From positions 1-64,000 of the forward strand of contig NZ_BOSL01000014.1 of the NCBI RefSeq assembly GCF_018403325.1: DNA of 64,000 bases. The letters run 5' to 3'. The notes under the pieces were generated by a model. It worked only from the letters and a program-made list of their open reading frames with translations, made no database searches and was not told the origin of the DNA. This DNA comes from Paenibacillus vini. Its GTDB lineage: Bacteria; Bacillota; Bacilli; Paenibacillales; Paenibacillaceae. The position numbers and the translations under genes are program-made. Every line of letters begins with the position of its first letter. Position 1 is the stretch's first letter. Shown here piece after piece: positions 36,906 to 46,296 of the stretch.

Positions 36906-37229
36906 GTGGAGCAGCAATTGAAAAATGTAACTGTAGACAAAGCCGCCAACATTTATTTTGACGGCAAAGTAACGAGCCGGAGCGTATGGCTTCCGGACGG
37001 CAGCAAAATTACGCTCGGGATCATGCTTCCCGGAGAGTACGAATTCGGGACGGACTCGCTTGAAGTGATGGACATTTTGTCCGGCGACCTCAAGGTTCTG
37101 CTTCCGGGCGAAACGCTTTGGAGAGAAATCAGCGGCCGCGGCACGTTCACCGTGCCCGCCAATGCTTCCTTCAAGCTGGAAGTCCGCAGCGTAACGGATT
37201 ACTGCTGCTCCTACGGATCAGGGGCTTAA
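36906..37229 (+). CDS. ppnP: Pyrimidine/purine nucleoside phosphorylase (PpnP/YaiE, DUF1255)
   Basis: A 107-residue single-cupin protein with the family's KAANIYFDGKVTSRSVWLPDGSKITLGIMLPGEYEFGTDSLEVMDILSGDL pattern and the FTVPANASFKLEV strand. PpnP of E. coli phosphorolyses diverse nucleosides. The GTG at 36906 follows GAGGGGAG; an in-frame start at 36888 would overlap the ribosome site. Production of ribose-1-phosphate would feed the pentose phosphate pathway, in keeping with tkt next door. A bidirectional terminator follows. Confidence 0.85.
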   Translation: MEQQLKNVTVDKAANIYFDGKVTSRSVWLPDGSKITLGIMLPGEYEFGTDSLEVMDILSGDLKVLLPGETLWREISGRGTFTVPANASFKLEVRSVTDYCCSYGSGA

Positions 37230-37306
37230 ATGCATCAGGCCGGTCTATCGGCTTGATGCCGGCTCATTGCCTGGCTTCGATTATCTCGATCAAGTTCTAA
37301 TACATC

Positions 37307-37346
37307 AAAAGGCAGGTACAAGCTGAGCGCTGTACCTGCCTTTTCT
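37307..37346. terminator. Bidirectional intrinsic terminator
   Basis: AAAAGGCAGGTACA (37307-37320) pairs perfectly with TGTACCTGCCTTTT (37331-37344) around a 10-base loop, giving U tracts in both directions. It closes ppnP on the top strand and the dehydrogenase gene on the bottom strand. Confidence 0.92.
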
Positions 37347-37373
37347 AAAACGTGTTTCAAAATAACAGGAAAA

Positions 37374-38270
37374 CTATTGCTGACGATCGCCGATCTTTTG
37401 GCCGATCCAGGCTTCGTAAATCTTGACAACGGCAGACAGGTCTTCGTCCCCGAAGCCTTCGGTCTGCCCTGCCTGAAACAGGCTTTTGGCCAGGTTCAGC
37501 ATCGGAGAAGGAATGTTTGCTCCGTCCGTAAGCGAGGAGGCGAGCTTCAGATCCTTCAGCATCAGTGCGAGCGAGAACTGGTTAGTGAAGTCATGCTCGA
37601 TGATTTTGCGCCCCTTCAGTTCCGCGGCTTTGCTGCCGGCCGAGCCAAGCTGGACGAGCTCGAGGAAGCGGTCTGCCGGCAATCCGGATTTCGCCGCGAT
37701 GGAGAAGCCTTCGGCGAGCGCCAGGTTGTTTATGCCAACGATCGTATTGTGCGCAAGCTTGGCGACTGCTCCGGTGCCGTTCTCGCCCATATGGAGAACT
37801 TTTTTGCCGAGGCAGTCGAAAATGTCCATCTCGTTGGCGAGAACATCGGCATCGCCGCCGACCATGAAGACGAGGCTGCCGTCGATGGCGGCTGGAGAAC
37901 TGCCGGTCACAGGGGCATCAAGGAAGACGCCTCCGAGGTCAACGACCAGACCGGCCAGCTTCTTCACAAGCGCGGGCGAGATCGTACTGCAGTCGATCAC
38001 CGTCGTGCCGGGCTTAAGTCCGGACAACACGCCGTCTGCGCCTTCATAAACAGCTGCGATGGAAGCATCGTTGCTGACCATCGTAATGACCGTCTCTACG
38101 CCGGACGCTGCCTCCTTCGGGGTTGAGGCGACCGCTGCGCCGAGTGTAGCCAGCGGCTCGCATTTTGCCGCCGTCCGGTTATATACGGTAACCTCAAAGC
38201 CTTGCTTGAGTAAATTAGCGGCCATTGGAGCACCCATCGTTCCCAATCCGATAAAACCGATTTTTTTCAA
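37374..38270 (-). CDS. 3-hydroxyisobutyrate dehydrogenase family oxidoreductase (GarR/MmsB-like)
   Basis: A 298-residue NAD(P)-dependent beta-hydroxyacid dehydrogenase: Rossmann motif IGFIGLGTMGAPMAANLLKQG at the N-terminus, substrate loop DAPVTGSSPAAIDGSLVFMVGG and the catalytic Lys in GAVAKLAHNTIVGINNLALAEG. The substrate could be 3-hydroxyisobutyrate, tartronate semialdehyde or a similar compound. The TTG at 38270 has AGAAGGTGA six bases upstream; a GTG at 38279 would overlap that ribosome site. A hairpin TGCAGG/CCTGCA (38319-38337) sits upstream and may be regulatory. Confidence 0.87.
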   Translation of the reverse strand: MKKIGFIGLGTMGAPMAANLLKQGFEVTVYNRTAAKCEPLATLGAAVASTPKEAASGVETVITMVSNDASIAAVYEGADGVLSGLKPGTTVIDCSTISPALVKKLAGLVVDLGGVFLDAPVTGSSPAAIDGSLVFMVGGDADVLANEMDIFDCLGKKVLHMGENGTGAVAKLAHNTIVGINNLALAEGFSIAAKSGLPADRFLELVQLGSAGSKAAELKGRKIIEHDFTNQFSLALMLKDLKLASSLTDGANIPSPMLNLAKSLFQAGQTEGFGDEDLSAVVKIYEAWIGQKIGDRQQ

Positions 38271-38450
38271 AGTAGTCACCTTCTAAAAAGAATTGAACAG
38301 CATTTAATTATTTTACCATGCAGGCCGGAAACCTGCACATTGCGCCTTGTTTTCGCTGGAAATTTACAGTATCCTAGTTACAAGTTGTTACAATGGTTGT
38401 CCAAGGATAGGCAGTGAGTCTTAAATAAATAGATGGAGGTATTTTTCAAC

Positions 38451-39806
38451 ATGTCTAAAAAAGTGACGTTTGATTACAGCAAAGCTTTGCAATTTGTAGG
38501 GCAGCACGAAGTGGATAACTTGGAAGCCCAAGTCCGTGCGGCTCATGAACAATTACATAATGGGACAGGCGCCGGCTCCGATTTCCGGGGTTGGATCGAT
38601 CTCCCTACGGCATATGATAAAGAAGAATTCGCCCGCATTCAGAAAGCGGCGGCCAAAATTCAAAGCGATTCCGAAGTGCTGATCGTGATCGGTATCGGCG
38701 GTTCTTACCTCGGCGCTCGCGCAGCGATCGAATCGCTCTCTCACTCGTTCTACAACATGCTTCCGAAGGATAAACGCAAAACTCCGGAAATTTACTTTGC
38801 GGGCAACAACATCAGCTCCACTTACGTGAATCATTTGCTCGACCTTATCGAAGGCAAGGATTTCTCGGTCAACGTCATCTCCAAATCGGGTACGACGACG
38901 GAGCCGGCAATCGCATTCCGTATTTTCCGCGCAGCGCTGGAGAAGAAATACGGTAAGGAAGAAGCTCGTAAACGGATCTATGCAACGACCGACCAGGAGA
39001 AGGGCGCGCTCAAAAAGCTTTCGAACGAAGAAGGCTACGAAACGTTCGTAATTCCGGACGACGTGGGCGGACGCTACTCCGTATTGACAGCAGTAGGCCT
39101 GTTGCCGATTGCCACTGCAGGCATCAGCATTGAAGATATGATGCAGGGCGCGGCTGACGCGGCCAAAGAATTCAGCAATCCGAATCTGGCGGAGAACGCA
39201 AGCTATCAATATGCTGCGGTCCGCAACGCATTGTACCGCAAAGGTAAAGTAACGGAAATTCTCGTCAATTACGAGCCTTCCCTGCATTATGTATCGGAAT
39301 GGTGGAAACAACTTTTCGGCGAGAGCGAAGGCAAAGACTACAAGGGTATTTTCCCGGCAGCCGTCGACTTCTCGACCGACTTGCACTCCATGGGACAATT
39401 CATTCAGGAAGGTAATCGGAATATCTTCGAAACCGTCATCCAAGTGACCGAAGTTCCAAGCCATATTACGATCGAATCCGATCCGGCCGACCTCGACGGA
39501 TTGAACTTCCTGGAAGGCAAAACATTGGATTTCGTCAACAAGAAGGCTTTCCAAGGCACTTTGTTGGCGCATACCGACGGACAGGTGCCGAATTTGGTAG
39601 TCAATGTTCCTGATTTGACTCCATATTCCTTCGGTTATCTGGTATACTTCTTTGAAAAGGCCTGCGGTATCAGCGGTTACATGATGGGCGTCAATCCGTT
39701 CGATCAACCGGGCGTAGAGGCTTACAAGAAAAACATGTTCGCTTTGCTGGGCAAACCGGGTTACGAGAAAGAAAAAGCGGAACTTGAAGCGAGACTTTCC
39801 GAATAA
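38451..39806 (+). CDS. pgi: Glucose-6-phosphate isomerase
   Basis: A 451-residue phosphoglucose isomerase of glycolysis, the shorter form seen in Firmicutes. Motifs: [47 protein letters not shown] and the family signature [32 protein letters not shown]. The ATG at 38451 has GGAGG 11 bases upstream; the in-frame ATG at 38433 overlaps that site. Codon use is strongly biased, as in tkt. It is probably monocistronic. Confidence 0.96.
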   Translation: MSKKVTFDYSKALQFVGQHEVDNLEAQVRAAHEQLHNGTGAGSDFRGWIDLPTAYDKEEFARIQKAAAKIQSDSEVLIVIGIGGSYLGARAAIESLSHSFYNMLPKDKRKTPEIYFAGNNISSTYVNHLLDLIEGKDFSVNVISKSGTTTEPAIAFRIFRAALEKKYGKEEARKRIYATTDQEKGALKKLSNEEGYETFVIPDDVGGRYSVLTAVGLLPIATAGISIEDMMQGAADAAKEFSNPNLAENASYQYAAVRNALYRKGKVTEILVNYEPSLHYVSEWWKQLFGESEGKDYKGIFPAAVDFSTDLHSMGQFIQEGNRNIFETVIQVTEVPSHITIESDPADLDGLNFLEGKTLDFVNKKAFQGTLLAHTDGQVPNLVVNVPDLTPYSFGYLVYFFEKACGISGYMMGVNPFDQPGVEAYKKNMFALLGKPGYEKEKAELEARLSE

Positions 39807-39840
39807 TCGTATTATTTTCACCAAGGGCAGGAATAAAGCC

Positions 39841-39887
39841 GCCAGGAAGCAGTTCACCGGGGTCAACCGGTTGGGCTGCTTCTTGGC
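39841..39887 (+). terminator. Long hairpin after pgi, terminator-like but without U tract
   Basis: GCCAGGAAGCAG (39841-39852) pairs with CTGCTTCTTGGC (39876-39887), with an inner ACCGG/CCGGT possibility. No T run follows (ACATTC), so it may end the message by processing instead of intrinsic termination. Confidence 0.4.
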
Positions 39888-39909
39888 ACATTCATAAGGA
39901 TGGAGTCAT

Positions 39910-40542
39910 ATGTTGGAACGTTACAAAACGGTTCGCAGAGCCGGAGACAAGGAAATCGTCATCAAGAAGTCGAGATTTATCGGGCATGTAATGCCGGTGG
40001 AGAGCGAGGAAGAAGCCGTCAGCTTTATCGAAGAGATTAAGAAGCGGCATTGGAATGCTACCCACAATTGCTCGGCCTATATGATCGGCGAAAGAGACGA
40101 GATCCAGAAGCAGTCGGATGACGGTGAACCGAGCGGAACGGCCGGCAAGCCGATCCTGGAAGTGATCCGGAATCAGGGTCTAAAGAATGTTGCCATTGTC
40201 GTAACGAGATATTTCGGAGGCATTATGCTGGGAGCGGGGGGGTTGATCCGCGCCTATACGGACGGAGCCGTTGCCGCCATCGAAGCGGGGGAATCTATCA
40301 CCCGCGTACTGCATCGCGAAGTATTTGTCGAGTTGGACTACACTTGGCTTGGAAAAGCCGAAAATGAGCTGAGAAACCGGGGGATTCGCACTGGTGAAAC
40401 CGGGTTTGCCGACAAGGTTACATTGCTTTGTCTGCCGCTCAACGAAGAGACGGAGAGCTTTAAAGACTGGATGACCGATATGACGCAAGGGCAGGCTGTA
40501 ATGACGGAAGGTGACAAGGTTTACTTTATTGAAGGGGAATAA
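39910..40542 (+). CDS. yvyE: YigZ/IMPACT-family protein YvyE
   Basis: A 210-residue UPF0029 protein: N-terminal IMPACT domain (SRFIGHVMPVESEEEAVSFI...HNCSAYMIG...SDDGEPSGTAGKPILEVI...VVTRYFGGIMLGAGGLIRAY) and a C-terminal ferredoxin-like domain. Its role is uncertain; eukaryotic and bacterial relatives are linked to translation regulation. GGATGGAG precedes the ATG. The stop overlaps the next frame by one base, so it is co-transcribed with a TetR regulator. Confidence 0.9.
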   Translation: MLERYKTVRRAGDKEIVIKKSRFIGHVMPVESEEEAVSFIEEIKKRHWNATHNCSAYMIGERDEIQKQSDDGEPSGTAGKPILEVIRNQGLKNVAIVVTRYFGGIMLGAGGLIRAYTDGAVAAIEAGESITRVLHREVFVELDYTWLGKAENELRNRGIRTGETGFADKVTLLCLPLNEETESFKDWMTDMTQGQAVMTEGDKVYFIEGE

Positions 40543-40547
40543 TGCCT

Positions 40548-41144
40548 ATGGCTAGAAGAGCAGTAGAGCAGGAATTGTCGAGGGAAAGAATTATGGATGC
40601 CGCGAGACATCTGTTTATCACGAAAGGATATCGCGGGATTTCCATGAGGAGCATCGGGCAGCATTTAGGTTATAGCCACGGTTCTCTTTACTATCATTTC
40701 AAGGAAAAAGCGGAATTGTTCTATGCCATCGTCGTGCAGGATTTCAATCATCTGGCCCGGTTATGCGAACAGGTGACGAAACGCCCGCCGACCGAAGGTT
40801 TGACCAAAGCGGAACAACTGATGCTGGAATTCATCAAATTCGGTCTGGAGCATCCGCATCAGTACGAAATCATGTTTATGCTCAGGGACGAAGAAATATT
40901 GGCATATTGCAAGTCGGAGCAGGCCAAGTGCTTTGATATGTTTGACAAGATTATCCGCGGTTTTTTGAGAGAGGAAAGGCACCCGCTTGAGAGCAATCCG
41001 TCCCTTCCGCTTAGTATGTTTTTGGGAATACACGGATTTATCTCGTTTTACATTCAGGATCACCTGACCTTCGAAGAAATAATGCCCGCTGCCGTTGCCC
41101 ACGTCAAAATGTTAAGTCAAAGCAGTTACCGATTAACGTCATAA
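40548..41144 (+). CDS. TetR-family transcriptional regulator
   Basis: A 198-residue regulator with an N-terminal TetR DNA-binding domain (RERIMDAARHLFITKGYRGISMRSIGQHLGYSHGSLYYHFKEKAELFYAIV) and a C-terminal helical ligand domain of the WHG type. The ATG at 40548 lies nine bases after GAAGGGGA and is preferred over the ATG at 40542 (three bases). Its targets are not evident; it follows yvyE directly. Confidence 0.85.
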   Translation: MARRAVEQELSRERIMDAARHLFITKGYRGISMRSIGQHLGYSHGSLYYHFKEKAELFYAIVVQDFNHLARLCEQVTKRPPTEGLTKAEQLMLEFIKFGLEHPHQYEIMFMLRDEEILAYCKSEQAKCFDMFDKIIRGFLREERHPLESNPSLPLSMFLGIHGFISFYIQDHLTFEEIMPAAVAHVKMLSQSSYRLTS

Positions 41145-41277
41145 GACGTTTTTGTTTTCCGCGCATACTTTACTCGTTCACACTATCATAGCTGTACTCC
41201 TTTATTACATTACTATAATAACGTAACGGACTTCCATTTCGTGATAATGAACTTTTGCAGGATTTGCCCATATTAAC

Positions 41278-41318
41278 AAAGACGCGTTTCTCCAGGGAGA
41301 TCCGCGTCTTTTGTTTTA
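41278..41318 (+). terminator. Intrinsic terminator between tetR-type gene and yjbQ
   Basis: AAAGACGCG (41278-41286) pairs with CGCGTCTTT (41303-41311), followed by TGTTTTATT on the top strand. It may also stop the convergent yjbQ transcript, with a weaker U tract that way. Confidence 0.75.
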
Positions 41319-41720
41319 TTATCCTTCCATAATTTTGACAAGGTATTGGCGGTGCCGGGGACCGTCAAATTCACAAAAGTAAATTCCCTGCCAGCGGCCT
41401 AGCATCAATTCTCCTTCATGAATGATTACGGTTTGTGATGAACCGGTCGTGATCGCTTTCAGATGGGAGGCCGTGTTTCCTTCCGCATGCTTGTATTTCG
41501 GATGGTTCCAGGGATACACTTCGTCGAGCCTGAGAAGGACGTCATGTTTGACATCGGGATCAGCGTTTTCATTAATGGTGATGCCTGCTGTCGTATGCGG
41601 GCAATAGATAACGACAACTCCGTCTATAACTCCGCTTTTATGAACGAGCGAAATGACTTCGCGTGTAATGTCGCGCATTTCGTCCCGCTTGGACGTTGAC
41701 AGTTCCACGGTATGCAGCAT
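41319..41720 (-). CDS. yjbQ: YjbQ/UPF0047 family protein
   Basis: A 133-residue UPF0047 protein with the conserved GVVVIYCPHTTAGITINENADPDV and HAEGNTASHLKAITTGSSQTVII segments, whose His and Glu residues form a metal-like site. Members are reported to have weak thiamine-phosphate synthase activity; the physiological role is unclear. AAGGAGAGC precedes the ATG at 41720 on the bottom strand. Confidence 0.9.
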   Translation of the reverse strand: MLHTVELSTSKRDEMRDITREVISLVHKSGVIDGVVVIYCPHTTAGITINENADPDVKHDVLLRLDEVYPWNHPKYKHAEGNTASHLKAITTGSSQTVIIHEGELMLGRWQGIYFCEFDGPRHRQYLVKIMEG

Positions 41721-41824
41721 AAGCGATAAGCTCTCCTTTGTCTTCCGATTTACTTAGCTTTCTATATCTGTATTGTACCCATAGTCGCCTGAACCTCCAA
41801 CATGAAGGGGGATATTTAAATTTA

Positions 41825-41853
41825 TTGACGCATTCGAGCGGGTTTGGTAAAGT
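41825..41853 (+). promoter_or_regulatory. Promoter candidate for cysA
   Basis: TTGACG (41825-41830) and TAAAGT (41848-41853) are separated by 17 bases, 88 bases before the ATG. The leader is AT-rich with TATAAG/TATATATGATAA stretches that could bind a regulator such as a CymR-type repressor; that is only a suggestion. Confidence 0.45.
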
Positions 41854-41940
41854 GTTTTTATACCATAAAACCAAGTAAGTATATAAGAATAAATAAATTT
41901 AAGTATATATGATAAACAGGCGAAAGGAAGTGGCTCTCCC

Positions 41941-43005
41941 ATGCATGTGGAAGTACGGAATTTGGATAAACATTTCGGCAGTTTTCACGCGGTAAAAGAT
42001 GTCAGCTTCGGGATTGAAAAAGGGCAACTGATCGGACTTCTCGGACCGAGCGGCGGAGGGAAAACATCCATTCTCCGGATGCTTGCCGGATTGGAACAGC
42101 CGGATTCAGGCGAGATCCTGTTTCACGGACAGCGGGTCAACGCACTCGCACCGCAGGACCGCGGCATCGGCTTTGTGTTCCAAAGCTATGCGTTGTTTAA
42201 GCACATGACCGTATTCGATAACATCGCCTTCGGTTTACAAGTCAAGAAGGCTACGAAGAGCCGGATTCAGGAGCGCGTCATGGAGCTGGTGGAGCTGACC
42301 GGGCTGAAAGGCTTCGAGAAGCGCTATCCCCACCAGCTGTCAGGCGGACAGCGGCAACGCGTCGCTTTTGCTCGGGCGCTGGCTCCAGAGCCGCAATTGC
42401 TCCTGTTAGACGAGCCTTTTGCGGCGATTGACGCGAAGATCCGCCAGGAGCTTCGTTCCTGGCTGCGCGAATTAATTGAGCGCGTCGGCATTACTTCGAT
42501 ATTCGTGACGCATGACCAGGATGAAGCGATCGAAGTGGCGGATGAAATCATGATTATCAATGAAGGGCGTTTAGAGCAGAAAGGCTCGCCGTGGGATATT
42601 TACAAGGAACCGAACACTCCGTTCGTTGCTTCGTTCGTAGGGCAGTCCACGCTAGTCGAAAGAGCGGCCGACCTGAAAGGGTTTGAAGCGGAAGCTGGAG
42701 ATGGCAAAACGCAGGCATTGATCCGTCCGGAATACCTTGAAGTAGGTTCAGAGCATGAATTTACTCTGCTATCTGCCACCGAACCGGCTGTGGTGAAGCA
42801 TCTGCACTTTCGCGGAAGCGAATGGCTCGTAGAAGTGGAGGTCGGAGGTCACACCCTGACCACGTTCCGCTCGCTGGAGAAAGAAACGTTGAAGGCCGGT
42901 CAGCAGGTCCGTGTTCTGGTGCACCGGGCATATCTGTTCAATGAAGAGAAAAGCTGGATCGTTGAAAACCCGCTGAAAGGCGGACCGATCAGCGTAATGA
43001 TTTAA
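41941..43005 (+). CDS. cysA: Sulfate/thiosulfate-type ABC importer ATPase CysA
   Basis: A 354-residue importer ATPase: Walker A GPSGGGKT (36-43 region), CysA-like KHMTVFDNIAFGLQV, signature LSGGQRQRVAFARAL, Walker B LLLLDEPFAAIDAKIRQELRSWLRELIERVGITSIFVTHDQDEAIEVAD, and a C-terminal TOBE domain (ALIRPEYLEVGSEHEF). Wording of the middle section is close to E. coli CysA. No binding protein or CysT/CysW permease is adjacent, so its partners must be elsewhere. GAAAGGAAG precedes the ATG. Confidence 0.82.
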   Translation: MHVEVRNLDKHFGSFHAVKDVSFGIEKGQLIGLLGPSGGGKTSILRMLAGLEQPDSGEILFHGQRVNALAPQDRGIGFVFQSYALFKHMTVFDNIAFGLQVKKATKSRIQERVMELVELTGLKGFEKRYPHQLSGGQRQRVAFARALAPEPQLLLLDEPFAAIDAKIRQELRSWLRELIERVGITSIFVTHDQDEAIEVADEIMIINEGRLEQKGSPWDIYKEPNTPFVASFVGQSTLVERAADLKGFEAEAGDGKTQALIRPEYLEVGSEHEFTLLSATEPAVVKHLHFRGSEWLVEVEVGGHTLTTFRSLEKETLKAGQQVRVLVHRAYLFNEEKSWIVENPLKGGPISVMI

Positions 43006-43026
43006 TTGAACACTAATATTAGAATA

Positions 43027-43073
43027 AAAGGACCAAGGAGGCGTAAGAAATTGCCCGCTTGGTCCTTTCTTTG
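43027..43073. terminator. Bidirectional intrinsic terminator
   Basis: AAAGGACCAAG (43027-43037) pairs with CTTGGTCCTTT (43058-43068); T runs follow both ways. It separates cysA from the convergent ABC permease gene. Confidence 0.85.
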
Positions 43074-43076
43074 TAT

Positions 43077-44129
43077 TTAAGCTCTTGCGCGAATTTCCTG
43101 GCGCATAAATAATGCGTAGGAGATTCCGAAGCAGATGATCGTTGCTGCGATCAGCCCTGTCAATTGGGGCCAGACAAGAATAACGCTCTGCCCTAGTGGC
43201 AGCGGGCTGGCAATAGCACCAACCAGCTGATCCATCGTGAGCGGTCCCAGCGTCCGGATGCCGGGGGATAGCATCGTCGTAATGGTTTCCGAGAAGAGCT
43301 CGGTCGGGGACAGCCGGTTCAGTGTCAAAATGAGATTCATTTGACGCAACTGAGCGGCAGGGTCCGGCTGTGTACTGGAAACCGCGGTAGCGCTGTTAAT
43401 CATACCGATGATCATGCCGTAAAAGATTGTAAAGAATAGCCAGACCGCAATGGACGACAAGGCTGAAGTCGCTGCTTGGCGAAAACGGATCGAGAACAGG
43501 ATGGACAAGTTTAGCCAGAAGCCGATATAGATGACCGCGATCACAAGGAAGAGCACGATTCGGCAGAATTCCTCCGGCGAAGGAGGATAGCCGATCGTCA
43601 ATAAGCTGAGTCCCATGACGAGAAAGCCGAGAGAGAACACGACGATGAAGATCAAGAATAAGGACGAAATGAACTTTGCGATAATGAAATCGTCACGGTA
43701 TATCGGCTGCGACAGTAGGCGACCCAGGGTTCCTTTGTTCCGTTCCGAATTCACGGCGTCGAAGCCTAGTGCGATGCCGAGCAGCGGGCCCAGCCAGGAC
43801 AAAAATGTGGCGAACGACGGTACGGCCAAACTGGAACTCGTCAGAGTGAACATCCTTAAAAACAGAAAGGATTCTCCATTTCCTGTTTTGTCCAGGGTGC
43901 CGTCCCGGATGGCCGTGACGGCGGAATAGATGGACCCGACGCAGGCAAGGATGATGATTCCGATGAGGATGCCGAACCTCCAACTGCGAATGTGATCGCC
44001 GATTTCTTTTTTTACCATGACCCAAAAAGAAGAGGAAGAGCCCGGTTCACGAGCTTGGGCGGGTCCGGTAGAAACGTTATTAAACAAAACCTCGATTTTT
44101 TGCTTAATCTGCAGCCAATTTATCGTCAT
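43077..44129 (-). CDS. ABC-2 exporter permease
   Basis: A 350-residue protein with an N-terminal cytoplasmic stretch, six helices, and the ABC-2 hallmark GFDAVNSERNKGTLGRLLSQPIYRDDFIIAKFI (about 135-165), as in NosY-type permeases. An extracellular loop (about 240-290) contains conserved-looking TLNRLSPTELFSETITTML. It follows the ATPase gene by two bases and is the last gene of a three-gene operon with a NEW3-domain protein. Confidence 0.87.
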   Translation of the reverse strand: MTINWLQIKQKIEVLFNNVSTGPAQAREPGSSSSFWVMVKKEIGDHIRSWRFGILIGIIILACVGSIYSAVTAIRDGTLDKTGNGESFLFLRMFTLTSSSLAVPSFATFLSWLGPLLGIALGFDAVNSERNKGTLGRLLSQPIYRDDFIIAKFISSLFLIFIVVFSLGFLVMGLSLLTIGYPPSPEEFCRIVLFLVIAVIYIGFWLNLSILFSIRFRQAATSALSSIAVWLFFTIFYGMIIGMINSATAVSSTQPDPAAQLRQMNLILTLNRLSPTELFSETITTMLSPGIRTLGPLTMDQLVGAIASPLPLGQSVILVWPQLTGLIAATIICFGISYALFMRQEIRARA

Positions 44130-44131
44130 CG

Positions 44132-45133
44132 TTATCCCTCCCTTTCAAAGTAACGATGATAGATATCGTCCAGGCCGTATTCTTTACGACGAAGATAGGT
44201 AAGTTCCGCTTCTTCTCCGATTACGATCTCTGCAATTTTTGGCGTAAGATCACGGTCGCAAACAACGGTCAGAATTTCATTGTTACGAGAGATGGTTTGT
44301 ACGCCTTCCAGTTCGGACAAACGATGAACCAGTTGGTCTGTCCAATGCGCCGTCCCTACCTCAATCTGGATCAGGCCGTCCTCGTTCAGGGCTTTCGACA
44401 GGGACGGGATATCTCCGGCCGCGATGAGTCTGCCTTTCACGAACAGGCCGACCCGGTCGCAAATTTGCTGAACCTGGTGAAGATGGTGCGAGGATAACAG
44501 CACGGTCAGTCCTTCGTCCCGGCTAAGGGAAGAGATGAGTTCCAATAGTTCGCGAACGCCTTCCGGGTCGATCCCCAGGGTCGGCTCGTCAAGAATGATG
44601 ACCTCCGGGTTTTTAATCAGGACATCGGCCAGACCAAGCCGCTGCCGCATACCCCGGGAAAAGGCGCCGACTTTTTTGCCCGCACTGGCGGCCAGGCCGG
44701 TCCTTTCCAGCAGCGAAAACGCCCGCTCGGTCGATTCCGACTGAGGCAGCCCGTTCAGGCGGGCAGTATAGACCAAATTATCCAGTGCTGTCCTATCCTC
44801 GTAAAAACCGACATCATCGGGAAGATAACCGACTTTCCGCTTCACCTGGAGCGCCTCCCTGGCGGGATCATGGCCGCAGATCTTCGCCTGCCCGTCAGTA
44901 GGTTCGGTCAGACCGAGCATCATGAGAATCGTCGTCGTTTTCCCCGCTCCGTTAGGTCCAAGCAAGCCGAAAATCTCACCTTTTGCAATGTTCAGGTCCA
45001 AACGGTCCACTGCGATATGTTCACCGTATTTCTTGGTAAGCTTGGTAAGCTCGATGACCGGCATTCCCGAAGGTGTCCCTGAAATCATACCGTTTGAGCT
45101 AACGGAGTTTGTTTGTGTATGGATGGTTTTCAT
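44132..45133 (-). CDS. ABC exporter ATP-binding protein
   Basis: A 333-residue ATPase with Walker A GPNGAGKTT, signature FSRGMRQRLGLADVLI, Walker B VIILDEPTLGIDPEG and switch LLSSHHLHQV; the C-terminal 80 residues form the extension common in NosF/CcmA exporters. The ATG at 45133 follows GAGAAGG and overlaps the NEW3 gene's last bases; a longer reading to 45217 would run through that gene with no ribosome site. The first 25 residues are Ser/Thr-rich and atypical. Confidence 0.88.
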   Translation of the reverse strand: MKTIHTQTNSVSSNGMISGTPSGMPVIELTKLTKKYGEHIAVDRLDLNIAKGEIFGLLGPNGAGKTTTILMMLGLTEPTDGQAKICGHDPAREALQVKRKVGYLPDDVGFYEDRTALDNLVYTARLNGLPQSESTERAFSLLERTGLAASAGKKVGAFSRGMRQRLGLADVLIKNPEVIILDEPTLGIDPEGVRELLELISSLSRDEGLTVLLSSHHLHQVQQICDRVGLFVKGRLIAAGDIPSLSKALNEDGLIQIEVGTAHWTDQLVHRLSELEGVQTISRNNEILTVVCDRDLTPKIAEIVIGEEAELTYLRRKEYGLDDIYHRYFEREG

Positions 45134-45135
45134 GC

Positions 45136-46296
45136 TTACCTTCTCCCGAATTTCCGGAATAGATAATAAATTCCCGCAATGACGGCCACAATGATCAGAA
45201 TCCCTATCCATCCCCATAGTACGGATGATTTGACGGTGACTCTCAGATCCGCGCTCGAGCTTTTTCCCGAGGTGGAGGCGCTTAAATTAACGACATAGTC
45301 TCCAGCCAGCGATTTGCCGCTTGATTTGATAATGGCCTGCACCTGTTTGCTCTCTCCGGGTGATACGGACGTGATATTGGACGGTTCAAATGATACCTCC
45401 CAACCCGTAGGGGCGTTCGAAGAGAAGGAGATATCCTGAAGTTCCGCCGAGCCGGTGTTTTGCACAATAAAATCCAGCTTTCGCTCCCCGCCCGCTTTAA
45501 TGTCGGTACTGAGCAGATTGTTTTTTGTTGTAAACTGCATTTCATAGGTGCCGGTAATTACGGCTTCCAGTTCGGCATTTGCCGTAGTTTCCCCGCTGGA
45601 TGCTGCAATTGGGATTTTGTAGGTTTCCGCTGAAACTTGCTCCGGCGGTTTTACCTCAACGGTAATTGATTTCTCCGTGTTAGGCTCTACCTCTACCGAG
45701 GTAACGCTGTTGCCATCCGCTTTGAATCTGACATCCCAGCCCATATCGGCCTGTGCGCTCAAGGCATAGGTTTGTTTCTTTGTCGTGCGGTTTTTTAGAA
45801 CCGCGCTGTAAGTAAAGGTCGAGTCCGAATGCCCCTCCATGTTGGCTTGGTCCACCGTCAGTTCGGTTTTGAAGGTGCCTTGCTCGAAAACGTTCACGAT
45901 GAGCGGAAGCGTAGCATCATCGGCTTTTATTTTAAAGGCGTAGCGCCCTTTATCGATTTGCAGCGGAACTTCCAGTTCCAGGTTGACACTTTGCGTATCT
46001 CCCGGTTTTACGGCAATGCGGGAAATATCCCGGCCTCCGGCGGATAAGGTGTATTTCCAGCCGGTGGATGCCGTATCGAGCGACAGAGCTGCGGAAGCCG
46101 TCGCCGCACCCCGGTTAATGACGTCGATCGAATAGGACACGGATTCGCCGGGAGCGGCGGACCATTCCAGATAAGGGGTGTACAGTTCAAGTGCGCCTGC
46201 CGCCGAAGCTTTGGAAGGTCCGAAATAAGCGCCGACAGAGAGCGTAGTGAGCAAAGTTAGCAGCAGGAACGCCGCTTTTCTGAAAGAAAGTACCAT
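45136..46296 (-). CDS. Secreted NEW3-domain protein with C-terminal anchor
   Basis: A 386-residue protein: signal peptide (hydrophobic core then SKASA-AGA), three tandem immunoglobulin-like NEW3/COG1470-type repeats (...VSYSIDVINRGAATASAALSL, ...FTYSAVLKNRTTKKQTYALSA, ...LDFIVQNTGSAELQDISF), a C-terminal helix (VLWGWIGILIIVAVIAGIYYLF) and a basic end (RKFGRR). It would display beta-sandwich domains on the outer face of the membrane, next to the exporter encoded downstream. AGGAGGAG lies about ten bases before the ATG at 46296. It is divergent from the ECF sigma gene. Confidence 0.83.
   Translation of the reverse strand: MVLSFRKAAFLLLTLLTTLSVGAYFGPSKASAAGALELYTPYLEWSAAPGESVSYSIDVINRGAATASAALSLDTASTGWKYTLSAGGRDISRIAVKPGDTQSVNLELEVPLQIDKGRYAFKIKADDATLPLIVNVFEQGTFKTELTVDQANMEGHSDSTFTYSAVLKNRTTKKQTYALSAQADMGWDVRFKADGNSVTSVEVEPNTEKSITVEVKPPEQVSAETYKIPIAASSGETTANAELEAVITGTYEMQFTTKNNLLSTDIKAGGERKLDFIVQNTGSAELQDISFSSNAPTGWEVSFEPSNITSVSPGESKQVQAIIKSSGKSLAGDYVVNLSASTSGKSSSADLRVTVKSSVLWGWIGILIIVAVIAGIYYLFRKFGRR

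Noticed and set aside
35150-36952. 600-codon open frame on the bottom strand across tkt
   Set aside because: It is antisense to a clear transketolase gene with strong codon bias; the translation (LAALSTVTFFNCCSTFPAP...) has no domain and no ribosome site.
38553-39866. 437-codon open frame on the bottom strand across pgi
   Set aside because: Same cause: biased codons in pgi avoid reverse-strand stops. Composition (Cys, Phe, Arg rich) is not protein-like.
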